Source of the DNA: a virus
Virus record (IMG/VR): IMGVR_UViG_3300020452_000255
Span: 1 to 21,083 of that record
Reading direction: 5' to 3' (one strand)
DNA length: 21,083 nucleotides
Below the pieces are notes generated by a model. It was not told the origin of the DNA, did not search any database, and saw only the letters and a list, made by a program, of their open reading frames with translations. Position numbers and translations under genes: made by a program. Positions 12,404-19,211 of the stretch are shown in pieces (position 1 is the stretch's first letter; each line of letters begins with the position of its first letter).

Positions 12404-12456
12404 AGCACTGTTTAATATTATGATAATTTGAGGTACACATAGTAATAAACAGTGCT
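12404..12456 (-). repeat. 11-bp inverted repeat just after thyX
   Basis: AGCACTGTTTA (12404-12414) and TAAACAGTGCT (12446-12456) are perfect complements separated by 31 bases and begin seven bases after the thyX stop. A hairpin here could protect or end the thyX message, although no U-tract follows on the minus strand. Confidence 0.6.
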
Positions 12457-12462
12457 AAGCAG

Positions 12463-13113
12463 TTAAGAGCTTGTTGAATTGAGACTATCACTGAACATTG
12501 CGTTATAAACGATAGGGAATTGCTGTTGTATAAGAGATTTAACGTTATCAGCTATCAATTTGTGTTCATATTGTGTACCATTAGCACATCTAAGGTCAGT
12601 ATAGTGCAACCAGGAGCGCAGGGTACCGTTCATATAGAGTTTAGTGGGTGTTGATAGGGGAAGGATGTCTCTTGCACACTCTTTAGCGACACCATGATCT
12701 AACATATCAGTATATAAGTCTAGGGATTGCTTATATAGATTTTGAGTACGCATTTCAAACTGTTGTGTAAGGAATGGATCTAGATCATCAATACTATTCT
12801 GTCTATTTTTAGTATCTTGTCTACGCAGGTTAGGCAGTTGTGGAGTATTAACGACTTGAGCGTAACGTTGGGAGAATTCTTGAAAGGAGAAGGAGCGGTG
12901 ACGAAGGATTTGACTAGCAACACTTCGGGTTGTGTCAATCTGTACACACATATTAACCATTTCAAAGGGAGACCAATGCTTATGTTTAATTAGATATTTA
13001 ATAAGACCTGTATAATTATCATTATTTTGATTAGATGGGTTAGATACTCTAGCCATATAAGCTATTAATGATTCAGCATCGGGTGTTACGTGAACGAGTT
13101 CTACGTTATGCAT
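12463..13113 (-). CDS. thyX: Flavin-dependent thymidylate synthase ThyX
   Basis: 216 residues. Makes dTMP from dUMP with methylene-tetrahydrofolate and FAD. The signature RHRxxSxxxxSxRY is present as RHRSFSFQEFSQRY at 71-84, preceded by KHKHWSPFEM (a conserved FAD/dUMP-region histidine stretch). The C-terminal TLRSWLHYTDLRCANGTQYEH holds the conserved arginine and acidic/Gln cluster. Length fits the family. It stands alone between terL and the early region with 165 bases of non-coding DNA upstream, so it is probably transcribed from the candidate phage promoter at 13256-13276 or by read-through from terL. Confidence 0.95.
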   Translation of the reverse strand: MHNVELVHVTPDAESLIAYMARVSNPSNQNNDNYTGLIKYLIKHKHWSPFEMVNMCVQIDTTRSVASQILRHRSFSFQEFSQRYAQVVNTPQLPNLRRQDTKNRQNSIDDLDPFLTQQFEMRTQNLYKQSLDLYTDMLDHGVAKECARDILPLSTPTKLYMNGTLRSWLHYTDLRCANGTQYEHKLIADNVKSLIQQQFPIVYNAMFSDSLNSTSS

Positions 13114-13194
13114 ACAGTAGTATAAGTTGTGATGGGATTAATAAAGAGTGGTATTAGGAAGTATAATAAATACTCCAAGATTCAGTAATATTAG

Positions 13195-13227
13195 AGGAGG
13201 AATGAGAGCTTGTCTCGAATTCCTCCT
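13195..13227. repeat. Hairpin between terL and thyX
   Basis: AGGAGGAAT (13195-13203) and ATTCCTCCT (13219-13227) are perfectly complementary; the inner GAG/CTC pairs continue after a two-base internal loop. On the plus strand it is followed by TTTTG and would act as a terminator against antisense reading; on the minus strand no U-tract follows, so it may be an RNA processing or genome-end structure. Confidence 0.65.
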
Positions 13228-13255
13228 TTTGAGCAGTCGGGTCCACCCTTCCCTT

Positions 13256-13276
13256 CTGCCTATAGATGTGGGGTTA
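13256..13276 (-). promoter_or_regulatory. Candidate T7-like phage promoter downstream of terL
   Basis: On the minus strand TAACCCCACATCTATAGGCAGA, reading towards thyX and the early region, starting three bases after the terL stop. The first 16 bases are identical to the site in the RNA polymerase gene. It resembles T7 TAATACGACTCACTATAGGGAGA in outline. In T7 a promoter (phi OR) also lies near the right genome end, so the location fits. Confidence 0.5.
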
Positions 13277-13278
13277 AG

Positions 13279-15003
13279 CTAAACCCAGGTAGGGATTGAG
13301 TTTCTAGAGTTACCTTTAGCTTGTTGTCTTTGTGTTAAATTCATACCCAATACTAAATGATTAGCAGATGCTTGTGGGTCATCAATAAGCTCTTCTAACA
13401 TAGCATTCCACTCTGTACGTTTACGATCTTTAATAGCTTCTAAGGCAGATATACCCATAGCATCTGTAAAGTATTTAATACCTTGAGAGAGAGCGTCTAA
13501 TCTATCATCATGTCTAATTGCACCTTTTTCACGACACATCCTAGACATTTGATAGAATAACATATAGAGTAGTCGTTCTTCTGGTGCAGCATCTGGATTA
13601 GACTTAAAGTCTTTTTCAATTACGGAACGGTTAATAATGAGTCGATGTTGATTGAGGATGGGTTCGATGGAATCAATGATTCGATCTTCTTTTCTAACAT
13701 TTGCTCTGACTTCTTCAATATCAATTCCTTGTTTTGTTTGTTGAAGATGTTTGCGGAACAACTCGCTAACAATCCCGTCACCAAAATTAGTTTCAATAAG
13801 TAACTTAGATACGCCATACTTTTTACAACCTTTTAAAATATCAAGTAATGTTTGGTCTGAGTATCCATCTCTGTAAGCACGCATTTCGTGCAAGTACAAG
13901 AAACCGTTCCGTTGGGAGATAAAAGCTGCTGCTGTTTCATCCGTTCCACGGCCCGATGGATCAACTGAGCATATTGTTTCTTGGTAAACATCCCATTCTC
14001 CTTGGAGCTGCATTGGAGAGTAGAAATAATCTCCAGGTAAACCAACCGTTGGAAGGTCTTTGATGACGTTTTGGGGATCGGAGCACCATACAACGGATTC
14101 AGGTGCAGTAGTTGGGTTAACGCTAGTAACAATAAGATCAGCACATTTAAGAGGGAATTTTTCTGCATCAGATAAACTTGTGTCTAACATAAATTGCAAC
14201 ATAAAGTTGCTACGACCCATTGATGCTTCACGTTCAATTAAATCATCATTATCAAATCTATCATCTGTTATTTCCCATTTCTTAGCACCTTTATCAATGT
14301 CTTCGACAAGTTGTGGTGCTAGGAGACCTTCGTATTGACTAACTTTACGAGGATATCTAGCAGGCCAAACAAATGGTTTGTAAGAACGTTCTGCTAGTTT
14401 ACGATATACAGTAAATGTAGTCTGTGGTGTTCCGAGAAACATAATACGGCTATCTGATTTAGGAGTGAGAATAGATTCAGCTTCAGTACAAAGTTGTAGA
14501 AGTTTCTCCCTCATAAATTCTGTCATTGAGTTGCCGGGAACCTCAATGTCGTCAAGAATCATTAAGTCAGCGCGAGAACCTGTCAGTTGGCCAGTAATCC
14601 CTACAGACTTGACGGAAGGTGCTTGGTGGGGGGAACAGTTTACATCGAAACTGATTCGTGACCATCTTGAGTCGTCTGATCTGGGCTGTAAATGTTTTAA
14701 CCATGAAGTTTCTATAATTAATTTTTGTAAGAAGATCGACATATTATCTGCACGTTCTTTAGATGCAGAAATAATCATTATCTTTTTTTCGGAGTTATTA
14801 AAGAGAGTCCAAAGAACAAAAGCACCAGTAATCCAGCTCTTACCAACTCCCCGAAATGCTTGGATCTGTAAACGCTTTGGACCGTGTTGAAGGTAATCAG
14901 CAATTGCATATTGGGCACGTGTAGGATTTGGTAGGTCGAGTTCATTCCATAATGCTTGAAGAAAAAGTTTAAAATCACTCTTTAATAGATCTAATGTATT
15001 CAT
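13279..15003 (-). CDS. Terminase large subunit (T7 gp19-like DNA maturase B)
   Basis: 574 residues from the ATG at 15003, which has TGGAG seven bases upstream; the longer frame to 15027 begins with TTG. Packages DNA into proheads. The ATPase domain has Walker A FRGVGKSW at 50-57 and Walker B LMILDDIE near 147-154. The nuclease domain has SVDPSGRGTDE with D348, LLIETNFGDG with E404 and HDDRLDAL at 498-505, the usual acidic ligands. Length is close to T7 gp19 (586). It overlaps the sulfotransferase-like gene by 29 bases. Confidence 0.95.
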   Translation of the reverse strand: MNTLDLLKSDFKLFLQALWNELDLPNPTRAQYAIADYLQHGPKRLQIQAFRGVGKSWITGAFVLWTLFNNSEKKIMIISASKERADNMSIFLQKLIIETSWLKHLQPRSDDSRWSRISFDVNCSPHQAPSVKSVGITGQLTGSRADLMILDDIEVPGNSMTEFMREKLLQLCTEAESILTPKSDSRIMFLGTPQTTFTVYRKLAERSYKPFVWPARYPRKVSQYEGLLAPQLVEDIDKGAKKWEITDDRFDNDDLIEREASMGRSNFMLQFMLDTSLSDAEKFPLKCADLIVTSVNPTTAPESVVWCSDPQNVIKDLPTVGLPGDYFYSPMQLQGEWDVYQETICSVDPSGRGTDETAAAFISQRNGFLYLHEMRAYRDGYSDQTLLDILKGCKKYGVSKLLIETNFGDGIVSELFRKHLQQTKQGIDIEEVRANVRKEDRIIDSIEPILNQHRLIINRSVIEKDFKSNPDAAPEERLLYMLFYQMSRMCREKGAIRHDDRLDALSQGIKYFTDAMGISALEAIKDRKRTEWNAMLEELIDDPQASANHLVLGMNLTQRQQAKGNSRNSIPTWV

Positions 15004-15481
15004 CGTTTCTCCAAGTTTTAGGTCCAAAGGGTTTATTAGGTAAATGTTGTTTAACTGTAAAATTTTGTCTGTCAGTTACAAACATAGGATCATAACTTAA
15101 AGATTCATAACGTATGTCAAACCAACGATTATTATCTAATTCTTTTTTTAAAAAATCAATATATCTGTAGCTATGTCCAACATAATTACGGTAAAAATTA
15201 GAATCACCTATGTAATCTTTGTACCATTCTATACGTTCCATACTTTTTACAATATCATCGACATTACGATACATAAAAGCAAATTGAGCAGTAGGAAACA
15301 TATAAGATACTTCTAAAATAGCTTTAAGTATAAAAGGAGCTTGTATAACACTGTTTATAGGTATGTCAGGGTTATACTTAAGCTCATCAATAAACTTTCT
15401 ACCAGTTTGTCTGGCTATGATGTGGCTAGCAAGCCGTGAGCCTGCTCTCTGTGGGCCTGTAACAAAGATTGGGTGGGTCAT
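14975..15481 (-). CDS. Small sulfotransferase-like P-loop protein
   Basis: 168 residues. Sulfotransferases move sulfate from PAPS to sugars, lipids or proteins. The N-terminal strand and loop FVTGPQRAGSRLASHII (6-22) fits the 5'-phosphosulfate loop (GxxRxGSxxL), and FMYRNVDDIVKSM (69-81) fits the 3'-phosphate motif RxxxDxxxS with R72, D76 and S80. It is smaller than most sulfotransferases (200-300 residues), ending soon after a Lys-rich C-terminus, but shows no frameshift. A nucleotide kinase is the main alternative; the second motif favours sulfotransferase. It lies between the HNH-domain protein and terL. The leader upstream is pyrimidine-rich and has no ribosome binding site. Confidence 0.6.
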   Translation of the reverse strand: MTHPIFVTGPQRAGSRLASHIIARQTGRKFIDELKYNPDIPINSVIQAPFILKAILEVSYMFPTAQFAFMYRNVDDIVKSMERIEWYKDYIGDSNFYRNYVGHSYRYIDFLKKELDNNRWFDIRYESLSYDPMFVTDRQNFTVKQHLPNKPFGPKTWRNDEYIRSIKE

Positions 15482-15538
15482 AGGTACAATCTAGCGTAGA
15501 GTAGGTGGAAGGGTGGTTAGAGGGGCTTACAGGAGGGT

Positions 15539-17188
15539 TTAGTTAAAAAGGGCTGGATTAGATTTAGCTTCACCCGTATATTTAGGACTAACACTTCCAA
15601 TTAAATCATCCATTGGTTCCCAAAGTTCAGCAACAGCTGCATTATAAACTGCGTCACCTTCAATACCTGGTTCAAAAAGGTCAGCCCATCTATCTAGCAA
15701 ATCATCAACGTTGTCCACATCTTTTAAAAGACGTTGATAATCAGATTTACTAAGTTCAGCACCCATAGATCTTAATTCGGTATGCATACGGTTATGGGGT
15801 GTTTGTTTCATATTAAGTAAGTTAGCTTTAATATCTCCAGCACGTCTACCTTTAACTGAAGCAAATTCAGCCATAAGAATAAGGTCATCTTTTGTAGCTA
15901 CACCTTTTGAAATTAATTCATCCATTTTACCAAAAAAAGCTGCACTCATACCTTTAGGAAACAAATGATGTTGTTCAAGATACCCTTTAATTTTCCTAGC
16001 AGTTTGTTCAGCTTTTTTTTCAGACAAACCAATAGTGCTTCTAAAATAATTTACATTTTTAAAATCTTGAATACGTTCAGCTTCTTTAGTCGAAACAAAT
16101 GGTAGTACATTAGATTCTGCTCTACTTAAACCTTCTTGAGCGTTCTTTTTATTATCAGTTAAACGATCAATAATTTTGTTAACGTTACCTTTTTCTGTTT
16201 CCCAATATTTTTGTAATTCAGGGGAAGAGTTATTAACAAATTCTTGTAAATTTTTAGGATCACCTTTTAATTCTCTAAGTGCATCTATTTCATTATTTTT
16301 AAGTGAAATTGTTTTACGATAATCATCAATATTTTTATCACGTCTAAGTAATTGTTTTCCTTGCATTCCAGATGCATCATACATTGAATCACCAGGTTTA
16401 ACACCAACAGCTGTGTTTACCCTTTGATTTGTAGAAGTAACAGCTTTCATCACCTGTGGTCTCTTCAAAGAAATAGAACCATTAGATGCAGATGGTGCTA
16501 AACCCATTGGTGCTGATCCTGCTGTAGCAAGCTGTAACCCACCACCTGGTGGTGTTAAAATATCATCAATAGCTGTATCAATAACATTAACAGCAGTTTT
16601 ACCAGCTTGTTTTACAATTGGTGCTGCTCGTTTTAATGCTACAGAAGCACCACCAGTAGCAGCAGCTGTTACAAGTTCATCTGTAATAAATCTACTAGTA
16701 TTAGTTTTTTCACTGATAAATTTTAAACCTTTATCAATTGTAGTTACTGCACCATAAGCAAACCTTAAACCAGTTTTTATGTTTTGTTGAGTATCATAAT
16801 CTTGTTGGTTATAAAAATCTTCAGCAGCTGTTGCAGCATCTGTTATTTTTTCAGTAGCAAAATCTTTTGCTTCTTGAGGAATAGCTTGACTAATTGAATT
16901 ACCAATTCGTTGAGCTGTAATCTCTCCCATTCTAAACTGACCTTCATCCATCAGCTTATCATAAGATTCTTTAGTTTGATAACCGTAGTTTTGACCAGCC
17001 CAAAAAACAGGTTTGCCATTTAAAATAGCTTCACTACCAATAGGCCGTGCTTCTTCATTTACTTGAGTAGAATCTTTGCCTGATTGGATTTGACCAGCAC
17101 CTTCTAAAACTCTATTGGTATTTTCAACAAAATTACTACCTAGATTAACAAGACCTGTAATACCAGGAAATTCTTCTTGTAATGGCAT
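15539..17188 (-). CDS. 549-residue protein with C-terminal HNH-like nuclease domain
   Basis: The N-terminal 100 residues include SEAILNGKPVFWAGQNYGYQ; then alternating helices, a hydrophobic stretch TAAATGGASVALKRAA near 173-188, a Gly/Pro/Ala/Ser-rich linker (PPGGGLQLATAGSAPMG), a charged helical region, and from about 403 a domain with EQHHLFPKGMSAAFF (H407, H408), NLLNMKQTPHNRMHTEL (N456, N459, H465, H469). That His-His...Asn...His layout is the HNH/ββα-metal pattern seen in polymorphic toxin nucleases. About 80 further residues follow. It may be a virion or ejected protein with nuclease activity or a packaging-linked nuclease. It is coupled to the HNH gene with only two bases between stop and ATG. 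Confidence 0.66.
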   Translation of the reverse strand: MPLQEEFPGITGLVNLGSNFVENTNRVLEGAGQIQSGKDSTQVNEEARPIGSEAILNGKPVFWAGQNYGYQTKESYDKLMDEGQFRMGEITAQRIGNSISQAIPQEAKDFATEKITDAATAAEDFYNQQDYDTQQNIKTGLRFAYGAVTTIDKGLKFISEKTNTSRFITDELVTAAATGGASVALKRAAPIVKQAGKTAVNVIDTAIDDILTPPGGGLQLATAGSAPMGLAPSASNGSISLKRPQVMKAVTSTNQRVNTAVGVKPGDSMYDASGMQGKQLLRRDKNIDDYRKTISLKNNEIDALRELKGDPKNLQEFVNNSSPELQKYWETEKGNVNKIIDRLTDNKKNAQEGLSRAESNVLPFVSTKEAERIQDFKNVNYFRSTIGLSEKKAEQTARKIKGYLEQHHLFPKGMSAAFFGKMDELISKGVATKDDLILMAEFASVKGRRAGDIKANLLNMKQTPHNRMHTELRSMGAELSKSDYQRLLKDVDNVDDLLDRWADLFEPGIEGDAVYNAAVAELWEPMDDLIGSVSPKYTGEAKSNPALFN

Positions 17189-17190
17189 AG

Positions 17191-17520
17191 TTAATTAATA
17201 TACTCCATAATTAAGTGTTCACGGAGTTTATTAACTCCAAATTTGGCTCTCATCCATGATTGCCAATGGTTACTTCCTTTATCCTGATTGCATCTGGTAC
17301 ATGCGGGGACGACATTCGTATTAACGTCTTCGCCCCCAAGAGAACGAGGATGTACATGGTCCAGAGTAAGTTCGTGTAATTCATAAGTTTCTCCACAATA
17401 AACACATGTGCAGCCAAAGTGTAATTTAATACTGCGCCTCCAAAGGCGCTTAGCTTCAGAGGATGTCATGGTTATTAAGTTGTATAGGTAGTGATCAGGA
17501 GTTGGAAGTAATGGGGTCAT
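17191..17520 (-). CDS. HNH endonuclease
   Basis: 109 residues; the ATG at 17520 overlaps the TGA of the upstream gene (ATGA), though the Met at 17469 is also possible. Zinc knuckle CVYC (39-42) and CTRC (74-77) flank LTLDHVHPRSLGG with D54 and H55, then NTNVVPAC with N69: a complete HNH motif. In HK97-type phages an HNH protein next to the terminase supports DNA cutting for packaging, and this gene lies between terS and terL; a homing-type free-standing endonuclease is the alternative. Confidence 0.88.
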   Translation of the reverse strand: MTPLLPTPDHYLYNLITMTSSEAKRLWRRSIKLHFGCTCVYCGETYELHELTLDHVHPRSLGGEDVNTNVVPACTRCNQDKGSNHWQSWMRAKFGVNKLREHLIMEYIN

Positions 17521-17762
17521 GCTTTACGTTGTTTACCGACACGTGCGCGATTTTTAGAGGCAATTTCAAGAGTAGTAGATCCATCCCGTTTATGGGATAC
17601 ATCTCTACCATCTCCATTACCGTAAGTACCACGGCGTCGGTTTTCTCTATTTAAAGCAGCCCTTTTTTTAATTTGTAACCTTTGTCCATCATATTCTCTT
17701 TGGTATGATTTATAGTTACCGTTAGCAAATTTAGGACCACTATAATTAGATGTGCGAGCCAT
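17517..17762 (-). CDS. Basic conserved phage protein (81 residues)
   Basis: GGAGG five bases before the ATG gives it one of the better ribosome binding sites here. Very basic: LQIKKRAALNRENRRRGTYG, then GDGRDVSHKRDGSTTLE and NRARVGKQRKA. The RAxxNRxxRR...GDGxDxxH...NR pattern is one I recognise in many tailed phages near the terminase or structural genes, without assigned function; it probably binds nucleic acid. It overlaps terS by 17 bases. Confidence 0.72.
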   Translation of the reverse strand: MARTSNYSGPKFANGNYKSYQREYDGQRLQIKKRAALNRENRRRGTYGNGDGRDVSHKRDGSTTLEIASKNRARVGKQRKA

Positions 17763-17994
17763 ATAACCTCCGTTGGACTAATTCTGGGTCAACAGTTGGC
17801 ATAATGTTAGCCAATTTATCAAGTGAGTTTCCATCAAAGGCAACTCCACTAATGTCATTCTTTGCTAGCCAATCACAAGCTGCCTTAAGATCTTGTGTAG
17901 TTGCCTCACCGGATTTAACACGGTTTAGAAACTCATTAGTAACTAGATTGTGTAGCTCATTAAACTGTTCTTCACTCGCTTTCTTTTTTGACAT
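17746..17994 (-). CDS. Terminase small subunit (T7 gp18-like DNA maturase A)
   Basis: 82 residues, close to T7 gp18 (89). Pattern QFNELHNLVTNEFLNRVKSGEATTQDLKAACDWLAKNDI: a helix with L-x-x-x-V, then RxKSGEAT and a second helix, as in small podovirus packaging proteins that recognise DNA and load the large subunit. The assignment is helped by place, in the packaging block ahead of the large subunit, though four genes separate the two. The start overlaps the preceding gene by 23 bases. Confidence 0.75.
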   Translation of the reverse strand: MSKKKASEEQFNELHNLVTNEFLNRVKSGEATTQDLKAACDWLAKNDISGVAFDGNSLDKLANIMPTVDPELVQRRLYGSHI

Positions 17995-18157
17995 CAGTTT
18001 TCTTGGCTTTAGTTTTTTTTACTACGGGTGCTTCAATTGCATACCATGTTTCACCTGGTTCATGTACAAGGTGTGATTCTGCACGTACTGCTTGTTCAGC
18101 AGTTTCAAACGTCCCAATTATTTTTTTGGTACGAAGATCAACAATTTTGTAAGTCAT
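17972..18157 (-). CDS. 61-residue hypothetical with lysine-rich tail
   Basis: Starts MTYKIVDLRTKKIIGTFETAEQA: a short beta-beta-alpha unit (strand, turn, strand, helix AEQAVRAESHL), then TWYAIEAPV and a Lys-rich end KKTKAKKTDVKKESE that overlaps terS. No known family; the fold-like N-terminus and close packing support a real gene. Confidence 0.62.
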   Translation of the reverse strand: MTYKIVDLRTKKIIGTFETAEQAVRAESHLVHEPGETWYAIEAPVVKKTKAKKTDVKKESE

Positions 18158-18160
18158 TTT

Positions 18161-18409
18161 TTAATTTCTAAGAACAATTTGATCTAGTTTGTTTTCAATA
18201 CGCACCATATGATCTTCCATACGTTGAACCATTGTTGATAGGTCAGCTTTAGATACATAGTCCTGAGCCACGCTAAGTTCAATAGCGTCGATACGTCTGT
18301 CAAGACCACTAATGCGATCATGTACATTATTTATTCTGTTGTGTAATCTGTTATTAAGTGCAGCACCTCCAGCGACTATTGCTATTGCTACACTAACAAG
18401 TGCTTCCAT
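18161..18409 (-). CDS. Membrane-anchored coiled-coil protein (82 residues)
   Basis: An N-terminal hydrophobic helix (VSVAIAIVAGGAAL, residues 5-18) is followed by a long amphipathic helix with heptads: INNVHDRISGLDRRIDAIELSV, then LSTMVQRMEDHMVRIENKLDQI. This architecture occurs in small lysis or virion-associated proteins of cyanopodoviruses and other phages; a spanin-like or antiholin role is possible but not shown. Its ATG shares bases with the stop of the gene upstream (TAATG). Confidence 0.68.
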   Translation of the reverse strand: MEALVSVAIAIVAGGAALNNRLHNRINNVHDRISGLDRRIDAIELSVAQDYVSKADLSTMVQRMEDHMVRIENKLDQIVLRN

Positions 18410-19056
18410 TATTCAAGTGAAACGATAGGTACGATGTCGTGGCAAAGCATTTCAACACGACTGCCAGGTCTAAAAGTAAACCCAGATTTCATAATTTCTG
18501 TACATTTAAGTGCACGAACAAGTTCGTAATCAAGACGCATCTTTTGTTCGTGTTTTCTGGCGATAGCTTTACAGGTTTCGATCATGCCACCATCTAGTGG
18601 AACAGAAAAATTTAACTGTACGCCGAAGTTATTGCTTCGTACATACCCAGTGTGATCGTGTGGAATAGTATCGTTGCCCATATAAAAGGGCGAAAATTGC
18701 ATGGTTGTTCCATTACAACTACTGTTTGCTGCAAAGTATTGCCGAGACGGTGCTCCATTGTTCTGGAATTGCACAGCTTGGTTAGTCACATTGCCCGTTG
18801 CAGCGGCAACCGGGTTAGATGTATTTTGAACCTTTGGATCTTCGTTATTAGCAAACGCTGGGTTTACTGTGAAAAGATTGATAAGGATGTAGTAGTAGAC
18901 TGCTGATCGATAGTTTCTTCGATCTCGGTTGTAGAAATTACTCCCGCTGCTCGGGTTACGACTTCTAGTTGAAATGGATCGCCTGCAGTATGTACTGAAA
19001 AGGTTGTGGATGAATTTGTAATATCTCCACTTGGTGTAACGTTTGTTCCAGACCAT
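18409..19056 (-). CDS. Secreted-type cyanophage protein; true start uncertain
   Basis: The conserved part starts around AFANNEDPKVQNTSNPVAAATGNVTNQAVQF and runs to the end (LRPG-type FRPGSRVEMLCHD). A hydrophobic stretch YYYILINLFTV followed by NPAFA-NN looks like a signal peptide with its cleavage site. The only ATG in this frame is at 19056, which adds a 55-residue basic leader lying inside the 115-residue gene (193-base overlap). Either that leader is real, or translation begins at an unusual codon just before the signal peptide, or ribosomes shift from the upstream frame. Function unknown; linked in place with the holin and lysis-like genes. Confidence 0.68.
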   Translation of the reverse strand: MVWNKRYTKWRYYKFIHNLFSTYCRRSISTRSRNPSSGSNFYNRDRRNYRSAVYYYILINLFTVNPAFANNEDPKVQNTSNPVAAATGNVTNQAVQFQNNGAPSRQYFAANSSCNGTTMQFSPFYMGNDTIPHDHTGYVRSNNFGVQLNFSVPLDGGMIETCKAIARKHEQKMRLDYELVRALKCTEIMKSGFTFRPGSRVEMLCHDIVPIVSLE

Positions 19057-19211
19057 GATGAATAAGCACCACCAAGGGTTTCGGTTTCAATTGTTCTTTC
19101 AATATCAATCGTGGTGGTAGTAGTCGATTGCATTGAGCCCTGAGTAAAGTTAGGTGTAACTTGTGCTGATACTGGACTAGCTAAAAACAATAAAAGTAGT
19201 AATCGTTTCAT
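18864..19211 (-). CDS. Secreted Thr/Ser-rich protein with signal peptide (115 residues)
   Basis: MKRLLLLLFLASPVSAQ is a clear Sec signal peptide with cleavage likely after VSA. The mature part is rich in Thr and Ser and predicted beta: GSMQSTTTTTIDIERTIETE, GAYSSWSGTNVTPSGDITN, and TTTSLSIFSQ at the end. I recognise the layout from cyanopodovirus late genes just after tail fibres; function unknown. Its ATG overlaps the holin-like gene by 4 bases. Confidence 0.75.
   Translation of the reverse strand: MKRLLLLLFLASPVSAQVTPNFTQGSMQSTTTTTIDIERTIETETLGGAYSSWSGTNVTPSGDITNSSTTFSVHTAGDPFQLEVVTRAAGVISTTEIEETIDQQSTTTSLSIFSQ

Larger units (their letters stand above)
12054..12462. other. Gene-free region rich in inverted repeats, presumptive genome-end zone
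   Basis: About 400 bases between the end of thyX and the first early promoter with no gene I would defend. Besides the large dyad at 12149-12226 it holds ACCCC-TATG-GGGGT followed by TTT (12248-12264, terminator-like for the plus strand), ATAAGT-AAT-ACTTAT (12265-12279), GGAGCCTT paired with AAGGTTCC (12317-12346 region) and an 11-bp inverted repeat at 12404-12456. T7-like phages have their linear ends between terminase and early genes, so a terminal repeat could be here, collapsed by assembly. Confidence 0.55.

Noticed and set aside
12306-12491. 61-codon minus-strand frame starting with GTG inside the end of thyX
   Set aside because: No family features, no ribosome binding site, and it runs through two inverted repeats; better explained as chance openness in AT-rich non-coding DNA.
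15354-15382. TAACCCTGACATACCTATAAACAG within the sulfotransferase-like gene, similar to the candidate phage promoter
   Set aside because: The spacing is three bases longer and T7-family promoters tolerate little spacing change.
18018-18042. Sequence resembling the published Syn5 RNA polymerase promoter (ATTG..GCACCCGTA)
   Set aside because: It lies within a coding sequence, the spacing differs, and there is a single copy; the similarity follows from codons for IEAPVV.
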